From: Flavobacterium sp. MDT1-60
GTDB lineage: Bacteria; Bacteroidota; Bacteroidia; Flavobacteriales; Flavobacteriaceae
Assembly (NCBI RefSeq): GCF_014844035.1
Contig: NZ_CP062159.1
Span: forward strand, 682,001-746,000
Direction: 5' to 3'
DNA: 64,000 nt
The stretch's first letter is position 1. Each line of letters starts with the position of its first letter. The notes under the pieces were generated by a model. The model saw only the letters and a list, made by a program, of their open reading frames with translations, searched no databases and was not told the DNA's origin. Of the stretch, positions 58,502-64,000 are shown piece after piece. Both the position numbers and the translations under genes were made by a program.

Positions 58502-59488
58502 ATGGAGAATGATTTAAAGAAGTTTATACTTTATACTGCACCAAGCGGAGAAATACGTGTTGATGTTTTGCTTCAAAATGAATCAGTGTGGTTAACTCAA
58601 AAAACAATTGCAGAATTATTTGGTGTCCAAGTGCCTGCAATAAGTAAGCATTTCAAAAACATTTTTGAGGAAGGAGAATTAGTTGAATCCTCAGTTGTTT
58701 CCAAAATGGAAACAACTGCTTCAGATGACAAAAATTATATTACAAGTTATTATAACCTCGATGCCATAATTTCTGTTGGATACAGAGTAAACTCTACTAA
58801 AGCTACGCAATTCAGGATCTGGGCAACCCAAACCTTAAAAGAATATATTATAAAAGGTTTTGTTTTAGATGATAATCGTTTAAAACAAGGTCAGGCAATT
58901 TTTGGTAAAGATTATTTCAAAGAATTATTGCAAAGAGTTCGATCTATTCGGACGAGTGAAAGGAGAATTTACCAACAAGTAACTGATATTTTTGCCGAAT
59001 GCAGTATTGATTATGATAACAATTCGGAAATAACTAAAAATTTCTACGCAATCGTTCAAAACAAATTTCACTTTGCTATTACAGGAAAAACAGCTGCTGA
59101 GATAATATTTGAAACAGCGGATGTCAAAAAAGAAAATATGGGATTGACCACGTGGAAGAATAGTCCAAACGGACGGGTTTTAAAATCGGATGTCGTCGTT
59201 GCCAAAAATTATTTGGAAGAAAAAGAAATTAAACAATTAGAGCGTACTATAACCGGATATTTTGATTATATAGAAGGATTGATAGAACGTGAGAACACTT
59301 TTACAATGGAAGAACTGGCAACAAGCGTTAATAAATTTTTATCTTTTAATGATTATAAAGTGATGGATGGAAAAGGGAAAATGACGAAAATACAAGCAGA
59401 TAAAAAAGCAATTGCCGCATACGAAGTCTTCAATAAAACACAAAAAATAATTTCTGATTTTGATAAAGAAATAAAAAGACTAAAATAA
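58502..59488 (+). CDS. RhuM family accessory protein
   Basis: A 328-residue protein of the virulence RhuM family. It opens with V-D-V-L-L-Q-N-E-S-V-W-L-T-Q-K-T-I-A-E-L-F-G-V, a winged-helix DNA-binding pattern (A-I-S-K-H-F-K-N-I-F), and has Y-N-L-D-A-I-I-S-V-G-Y-R-V-N-S, F-R-I-W-A-T-Q-T-L-K-E-Y and G-K-T-A-A-E-I-I in the order expected. The gene was first seen on a Salmonella pathogenicity island; its role is unknown, and it is scattered among bacteria by transfer, often near toxin-antitoxin or restriction genes. Here it is alone between the trh operon and housekeeping genes. Confidence 0.92.
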   Translation: MENDLKKFILYTAPSGEIRVDVLLQNESVWLTQKTIAELFGVQVPAISKHFKNIFEEGELVESSVVSKMETTASDDKNYITSYYNLDAIISVGYRVNSTKATQFRIWATQTLKEYIIKGFVLDDNRLKQGQAIFGKDYFKELLQRVRSIRTSERRIYQQVTDIFAECSIDYDNNSEITKNFYAIVQNKFHFAITGKTAAEIIFETADVKKENMGLTTWKNSPNGRVLKSDVVVAKNYLEEKEIKQLERTITGYFDYIEGLIERENTFTMEELATSVNKFLSFNDYKVMDGKGKMTKIQADKKAIAAYEVFNKTQKIISDFDKEIKRLK

Positions 59489-59507
59489 TAGATTAAAAAA
59501 ATGTTTT

Positions 59508-59544
59508 AAAAATCCTATTTTGCAGAATGTGAAATAGGATTTTT
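59508..59544 (+). terminator. Rho-independent terminator after the RhuM gene
   Basis: Perfect 13-bp stem (AAAAATCCTATTT with AAATAGGATTTTT), 11-nt loop, then a T-rich run, 20 bases after the stop. Confidence 0.85.
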
Positions 59545-59658
59545 TATTTAACAAGCATTTAGTTTTAATGCATAAAAAGCAAACTAAAAAAAATACTATC
59601 TTTACCGATTAAACGTTTATGAACTTAAGTTGCTTCTTGCAACACTACATATATAATT

Positions 59659-61002
59659 ATGGCATGTACAAGTTGTTCAACCTCAGATGGTGGCGCACCA
59701 AAGGGTTGTAAAAATAATGGGACTTGCGGCACCGATAGCTGCAATAAATTAACGGTTTTTGATTGGCTCGCGAACATGAGTCCGTCTAATGGAGAGGCTA
59801 TTTTTGATTGTGTTGAGGTTCGTTTTAAAAACGGCCGCAAGGAATTTTTTAGAAATTCAGAAAAATTAACTTTAAGTATTGGTGATATTGTAGCAACTGT
59901 TGCATCACCAGGACATGATATTGGAATTGTTACTTTGACAGGCGAATTGGTAAAAATTCAAATGAAGAAAAAAGGTGTAAACCATGAAAGCAACGAAATT
60001 CCAAAAATCTACAGGAAAGCATCTCAAAAAGACATCGATATTTGGTCTGTTGCGCGTGATCGCGAAGAGCCAATGAAGGTTCGTGCGCGCGAATTAGCGA
60101 TTCAGCACAAATTAGAAATGAAAATTTCTGATATTGAATTTCAGGGAGATGGGTCAAAAGCGACGTTTTATTACACGGCAAATGACAGAGTCGATTTTAG
60201 ACTTTTGATTAAAGATTTTGCAAAGGAATTCAGCACAAGAGTTGAAATGAAGCAAGTTGGTTTCCGTCAGGAAGCGGCTCGTTTAGGTGGAATTGGTTCT
60301 TGCGGACGTGAGCTTTGTTGTTCGACCTGGTTAACTGATTTTAGGAGTGTCAATACTTCTGCAGCGCGTTACCAACAACTTTCTCTAAATCCTCAAAAAT
60401 TAGCCGGACAATGCGGTAAATTGAAGTGTTGCTTAAATTATGAGCTTGATACTTACATGGATGCGTTGAAAGATTTTCCGGATTACGATACTAAATTAGT
60501 AACCGAAAAAGGAGATGCAATCTGTCAAAAACAAGATATTTTTAAAGGTTTAATGTGGTTTGCTTACACGAATAATTTTGCAAACTGGCATGTTTTGAAA
60601 ATTGATCAGGTAAAAGAAATTATTGCCGAAAACAAACAGAAAAATAAAGTGTCTTCATTAGAAGATTTTGCAATCGAAATTGTTTTAGAGCCTGAAAAAG
60701 ACTTTAACAACGCAATGGGTCAGGAGAGTTTAACCCGTTTTGATCAGCCGAAGAAAAAGAAAAAACCAAATCGCAAACGCAAACCAAATGCGGAAGGCGC
60801 GGTTGCAGTTGCTCCAACACCAAATAAACCTCAACAAGGAAATAATAACAATAGTAATAAACCGGCTGGCGGAAATCCGAATAAATCGAATAAACCGCAC
60901 AACAAACAAAATCAATCGAATAAGCCAAATAATTCGAATGAGAACAAGTCGGCTGAACCTAGAAAACCTATAATTATTACTAAAAATGAGAATAAAAAAT
61001 AG
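59659..61002 (+). CDS. PSP1 domain protein (RicT/YaaT-like)
   Basis: A 447-residue cytoplasmic protein. The N-terminus is cysteine-rich (C3, C6, C17, C23, C28), then the PSP1 domain (about 60-200) and the signature G-R-E-L-C-C-S-T-W-L and G-Q-C-G-K-L-K-C-C-L-N-Y-E (about 215-265). In B. subtilis the relative RicT joins RicA and RicF in an iron-sulfur complex acting on RNase Y. The last 80 residues are a low-complexity Asn/Lys/Pro tail, common in flavobacterial homologues. It overlaps gldH by 17 bases, so the two are translationally coupled. Confidence 0.92.
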   Translation: MACTSCSTSDGGAPKGCKNNGTCGTDSCNKLTVFDWLANMSPSNGEAIFDCVEVRFKNGRKEFFRNSEKLTLSIGDIVATVASPGHDIGIVTLTGELVKIQMKKKGVNHESNEIPKIYRKASQKDIDIWSVARDREEPMKVRARELAIQHKLEMKISDIEFQGDGSKATFYYTANDRVDFRLLIKDFAKEFSTRVEMKQVGFRQEAARLGGIGSCGRELCCSTWLTDFRSVNTSAARYQQLSLNPQKLAGQCGKLKCCLNYELDTYMDALKDFPDYDTKLVTEKGDAICQKQDIFKGLMWFAYTNNFANWHVLKIDQVKEIIAENKQKNKVSSLEDFAIEIVLEPEKDFNNAMGQESLTRFDQPKKKKKPNRKRKPNAEGAVAVAPTPNKPQQGNNNNSNKPAGGNPNKSNKPHNKQNQSNKPNNSNENKSAEPRKPIIITKNENKK

Positions 61003-61465
61003 CGGAATTCTTCTTTTGGCAACAATACTTCTTTTTTCGTGTGATAAAAAAAGAGTATTCGATGAGTACAAATCTGTTGGAAGTGCCTGGCATAAAGACA
61101 GTATTATAACTTTTGATTTGCCCGTTTTAGACTCTACCAAAAAATACAATTTATTTGTAAATTTGAGAGACAATAACGATTATCCGTTCAATAATTTGTT
61201 TTTAATTGTAGCTCTTGAAATGCCAAATGGTTTTACAAAAGTGGATACATTAGAATACCAAATGGCAAATCCGGACGGAACTTTATTAGGAAACGGTTTT
61301 ACAGATATAAAAGAAAGTAAACTGTTTTATAAAGAAGACGTTAAGTTTAGAGGAAAATATAAAGTATACATCAAACAAGCCGTTAGGCAATCTGGAAAAA
61401 TCCCAGGTGTTCAGGAATTAGATGGTATTACAGACGTAGGTTTTAGAATAGAACAAAAAGATTAG
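60986..61465 (+). CDS. gldH: Gliding motility lipoprotein GldH
   Basis: A 159-residue lipoprotein with the lipobox L-L-F-S-C (C19). The mature protein has F-D-E-Y-K-S-V-G-S-A-W-H-K-D, L-F-V-N-L-R-D-N-N-D-Y-P-F-N-N-L-F-L-I and a C-terminal I-P-G-V-Q-E-L-D-G-I-T-D-V-G-F-R-I-E, all as in GldH. GldH is needed for gliding and surface adhesin movement in F. johnsoniae. Its gene lies between the PSP1 gene (17-base overlap) and the PBP1A gene (13-base gap), as I recall for F. johnsoniae. Confidence 0.93.
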   Translation: MRIKNSGILLLATILLFSCDKKRVFDEYKSVGSAWHKDSIITFDLPVLDSTKKYNLFVNLRDNNDYPFNNLFLIVALEMPNGFTKVDTLEYQMANPDGTLLGNGFTDIKESKLFYKEDVKFRGKYKVYIKQAVRQSGKIPGVQELDGITDVGFRIEQKD

Positions 61466-61478
61466 AAAATAGTTATTT

Positions 61479-63785
61479 ATGGCCACCAAAAAAAACAATC
61501 AACCTAATAGTAATAAGGATATTAACTATTATAAAAAGAAATTCTGGAGAGTTTTTGCTTATACTCTATTGGGTATTTTAGCTTTCTTTTTATTTGCCTC
61601 TTGGGGATTATTCGGTTCCATGCCTTCATTTGAAGATTTAGAGAATCCTGATTCTAACTTAGCTACTGAAATTATTTCTTCTGATGGAGTAGTTTTGGGT
61701 AAGTACTTTAAAACCAATAGATCACAGCTTAAATATTCAGATTTACCAAAAAGTTTGGTTGAAGCATTAGTTGCTACTGAAGATGCTCGTTTTTACGAAC
61801 ATTCAGGAATTGATGGGCGAGGAACTTTAAGAGCTGTTTTTACGTTAGGAACTAACGGTGGCGCGAGTACATTAACACAACAATTAGCAAAACAATTATT
61901 CCATGGAGAAGGATCTAAATTCCTTCCTTTCAGAATTGTACAAAAAATAAAAGAATGGATTATTGCCATTCGTCTGGAAAGACAATATACCAAGAATGAA
62001 ATCCTGGCAATGTATTGCAACGTTTATGATTTCGGAAATTATTCGGTTGGAGTAAGTTCTGCAGCACAAACGTATTTTTCTAAAGATCCAAAAGATTTAA
62101 CGATGGATGAATCGGCGATTTTAGTCGGGATGTTCAAAAATTCAGGATTATACAATCCGGTTCGTAATCCGCAAGGCGTAAAAAATCGTCGTAATGTAGT
62201 TCTTGGACAAATGGAAAAAGCTAAAATGATAACTACTGCTGAGAAGCTAAGATTACAGGCTTTACCAATTACTTTGAAATTCAAATTAGAAAGTCACCGT
62301 GAAGGAACTGCAACTTATTTCAGGGAATATCTTCGTGATTATATGAAAAAATGGGTAGCGGAGAACAAAAAACCAGATGGTTCTGATTACGATATCTATA
62401 AAGATGGTCTGAAAATTTATACGACAATCGATTCAAGAATGCAGTCTTATGCAGAAGAAGCGGTTTCAGAACACATGAAAAATCTGCAACAGCAATTTTT
62501 TATTGAAATGAAAACCAATAAAAATGCGCCGTTCGTAAATATTACACAAGCAGAAACTGAAAGAATCATGATGCAGGCGATGAAAAACTCTACGCGTTGG
62601 GCAATCATGAAAGATATGGATAAAAGTGAAGATGATATCATTGCTTCATTCAAAGTAAAAACACAAATGCGCATCTTTACTTGGAAAGGGGAACGTGATA
62701 CTATTATGACTCCACTGGATTCTATTCGTTATTACAAACACTTTTTGCAATCTGGTTTAATGGCAATGGAGCCTCAAACCGGAAATATCAAAGCTTGGGT
62801 TGGCGGTATCAATTACAAATATTTCCAATACGATCACGTAGGACAAGGAGCAAGACAAGTAGGTTCTACTTTCAAGCCATTCGTTTATGCAACAGCGATC
62901 GAACAATTAAATATGTCTCCTTGTGATTCTATTTTAGATGGACCATTTATGATTCACAAAGGTCGTCATCACGTAACAGAAGATTGGGAGCCAAGAAACT
63001 CAGATAACAGATACCGCGGAATGGTAACCTTAAAACAAGGTTTGGCGAACTCTATTAATACAGTTTCGGCTAAATTGATTGACAGAACTGGTCCTGAAGC
63101 CGTTGTTGAATTGACACAAAAATTAGGAGTTAAAACTGAAATTCCAGTACAGCCTTCAATCGCATTAGGTGCTGTTGATATTACGGTTGAAGATATGGTT
63201 GCTGCTTACAGCACATTTGCAAATCAGGGAGTTTATGTAAAACCTCAATTTTTAAGCCGAATTGAGAATAAAAGCGGTGAGGTTATTTATGAGCCAATTC
63301 CCGAATCTCATGATGTTTTAAATAAAGATATTGCCTTTGCAGTAATCAAATTATTAGAAGGAGTTACTGAAACCGGTTCTGGAGCGCGTTTGCGTACAGA
63401 AGGTGGAGGAAGCGGAGATAACCGTTGGACAGGATATCCATATATGTTCAGGAACCCAATTGCAGGTAAAACCGGAACAACGCAAAACCAGTCAGATGGT
63501 TGGTTTATGGGAATGGTTCCGAATTTAGTAACCGGAGTTTGGGTTGGATGTGAAGACCGTTCCGCACGTTTTAAAAGTTTAACTTACGGTCAGGGAGCTA
63601 CAGCGGCATTGCCGGTTTGGGCTTATTTTATGAAGCTTTGTTATAAGGATGAAAACCTTCAGATTTCTAAATCAGAATTTGAGCGTCCGGCAAATCTTTC
63701 TATAAAAGTAGATTGTTACAGCAGACCAGCAGTAGTAAAAGACACTACTCAAACAGAACAAAATACAGACGAATTCGAATTGTAA
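61479..63785 (+). CDS. Penicillin-binding protein 1A (bifunctional peptidoglycan synthase)
   Basis: A 768-residue inner-membrane enzyme with one N-terminal transmembrane helix (about 24-44). The GT51 glycosyltransferase domain has the catalytic E101 in T-E-D-A-R-F-Y-E-H and G-A-S-T-L-T-Q-Q-L-A-K. The transpeptidase domain has S463-T-F-K, the S-I-N motif in L-A-N-S-I-N-T-V-S and K664-T-G-T-T. It polymerises and cross-links peptidoglycan strands. It is the last gene of PSP1-gldH-PBP1A. The spacing from gldH is 13 bases, which suggests one transcript joining motility and cell-wall genes. Confidence 0.95.
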   Translation: MATKKNNQPNSNKDINYYKKKFWRVFAYTLLGILAFFLFASWGLFGSMPSFEDLENPDSNLATEIISSDGVVLGKYFKTNRSQLKYSDLPKSLVEALVATEDARFYEHSGIDGRGTLRAVFTLGTNGGASTLTQQLAKQLFHGEGSKFLPFRIVQKIKEWIIAIRLERQYTKNEILAMYCNVYDFGNYSVGVSSAAQTYFSKDPKDLTMDESAILVGMFKNSGLYNPVRNPQGVKNRRNVVLGQMEKAKMITTAEKLRLQALPITLKFKLESHREGTATYFREYLRDYMKKWVAENKKPDGSDYDIYKDGLKIYTTIDSRMQSYAEEAVSEHMKNLQQQFFIEMKTNKNAPFVNITQAETERIMMQAMKNSTRWAIMKDMDKSEDDIIASFKVKTQMRIFTWKGERDTIMTPLDSIRYYKHFLQSGLMAMEPQTGNIKAWVGGINYKYFQYDHVGQGARQVGSTFKPFVYATAIEQLNMSPCDSILDGPFMIHKGRHHVTEDWEPRNSDNRYRGMVTLKQGLANSINTVSAKLIDRTGPEAVVELTQKLGVKTEIPVQPSIALGAVDITVEDMVAAYSTFANQGVYVKPQFLSRIENKSGEVIYEPIPESHDVLNKDIAFAVIKLLEGVTETGSGARLRTEGGGSGDNRWTGYPYMFRNPIAGKTGTTQNQSDGWFMGMVPNLVTGVWVGCEDRSARFKSLTYGQGATAALPVWAYFMKLCYKDENLQISKSEFERPANLSIKVDCYSRPAVVKDTTQTEQNTDEFEL

Positions 63786-63803
63786 TTTCAATTCTCTTTA
63801 AAT

Positions 63804-63859
63804 AAAAAATATCCTTTTGTGGCTTCTGAAATTCGGAAGGATACAAAAGGATATTTTTT
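63804..63859 (+). terminator. Terminator after the PBP1A gene
   Basis: Perfect 17-bp arms 63804-63820 and 63843-63859 (core ATATCCTTTTGT) with a 22-nt loop that contains an inner CTTC/GAAG hairpin, then a T-run. Confidence 0.85.
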
Positions 63860-63954
63860 TGAAATGTGTTTGTTTTATTTTTTACGAAATCGTTATAATT
63901 TAATCTAAAAATCTTATTTTTATCAAAAATATACCGCAATAAAGACAGTTTGTT

Positions 63955-64000
63955 ATGATTACAAAAAAAGTAAATAACGTTCAGGAGGCCATTGAAGGAA
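63955..64000 (+). CDS. Start of a probable CoA-transferase subunit A (3' part outside window)
   Basis: The ATG at 63955 opens M-I-T-K-K-V-N-N-V-Q-E-A-I-E-G, a run that fits the start of flavobacterial succinyl-CoA:3-ketoacid CoA-transferase subunit A. Only 15 codons are present, so the call is provisional. Confidence 0.5.
   Translation, partial: MITKKVNNVQEAIEG

Noticed and set aside
60730..61173. 147-codon minus-strand open frame
   Set aside because: It is the antisense of the Asn/Lys-rich tail of the PSP1 protein and of the gldH start; composition is an artefact of that repeat.

Overview
The window is AT-rich DNA from a Bacteroidota (Flavobacteriia) chromosome, most likely a Flavobacterium close to F. 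johnsoniae. The evidence is: a SprB-like repeat adhesin ending in a type B T9SS sorting domain with a SprF-type partner; the gliding lipoprotein GldH; many Bacteroidota-only families (DUF4837, PorP/SprF, FeoB-associated Cys-rich protein); promoters of the TTG-N17-19-TAnnTTTG type; and weak ribosome binding sites. Coding density is high. No rRNA, tRNA, CRISPR array or prophage was seen.

Layout. 1-4.3 kb: 3' end of a giant adhesin gene (with a frameshift) and sprF. 4.5-9.9 kb: pgk, an MltD-like LysM transglycosylase, two lipoproteins, an ElaA acetyltransferase. 10.1-13.8 kb (minus): rnpA, DUF4349 lipoprotein, S41 protease, double-OmpA protein. 14-16.6 kb: PlsC acyltransferase, acyl-ACP desaturase, HD hydrolase. 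16.7-21.1 kb (minus): feoA-feoB-small Cys protein, SCO1, EamA exporter. 21.3-23.4 kb: M13 peptidase. 23.4-36.6 kb: heme biosynthesis. On the minus strand hemA-hemC-hemD-hemE-three other genes-hemF, then a REP/transposase relic, then aldolase-hemB-cytochrome c; on the plus strand an AraC regulator, hemH and hemJ. Only hemL of the C5 pathway is missing here. 36.7-39.5 kb: NtrY-like kinase, enoyl-CoA hydratase, a short orphan. 39.8-48.6 kb: metal homeostasis (MntR, MntH-UspA fusion, Zur-like Fur protein, MerC-like protein, thioredoxin-reductase-like flavoprotein, TonB receptor, thioredoxin), then lycopene cyclase. 48.8-55 kb: bacilliredoxin and an RND efflux operon. 55.4-58.3 kb: trhO-trhP-ferredoxin, a tRNA uridine hydroxylation cassette. 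58.5-59.5 kb: RhuM-family accessory gene. 59.7-63.8 kb: PSP1 protein, gldH, PBP1A. The last bases begin a probable CoA-transferase subunit.

Themes. (1) Iron, manganese and zinc control are visible in the DNA: a Fur-box-like palindrome before the AraC gene, an MntR-like operator and full promoter before mntH, a 9-1-9 palindrome overlapping the promoter between the Fur-family gene and merC, and a direct-repeat site inside the feo leader. (2) Many intergenic gaps carry long, often perfect, palindromes (up to 31-bp arms). Several share word families, and one 30-nt element lies at the same place before both hemE and hemH. (3) The most unusual gene set is trhO-trhP-ferredoxin: the O2-dependent and prephenate-dependent enzymes for the same tRNA modification are adjacent and carry a homologous C-terminal domain.
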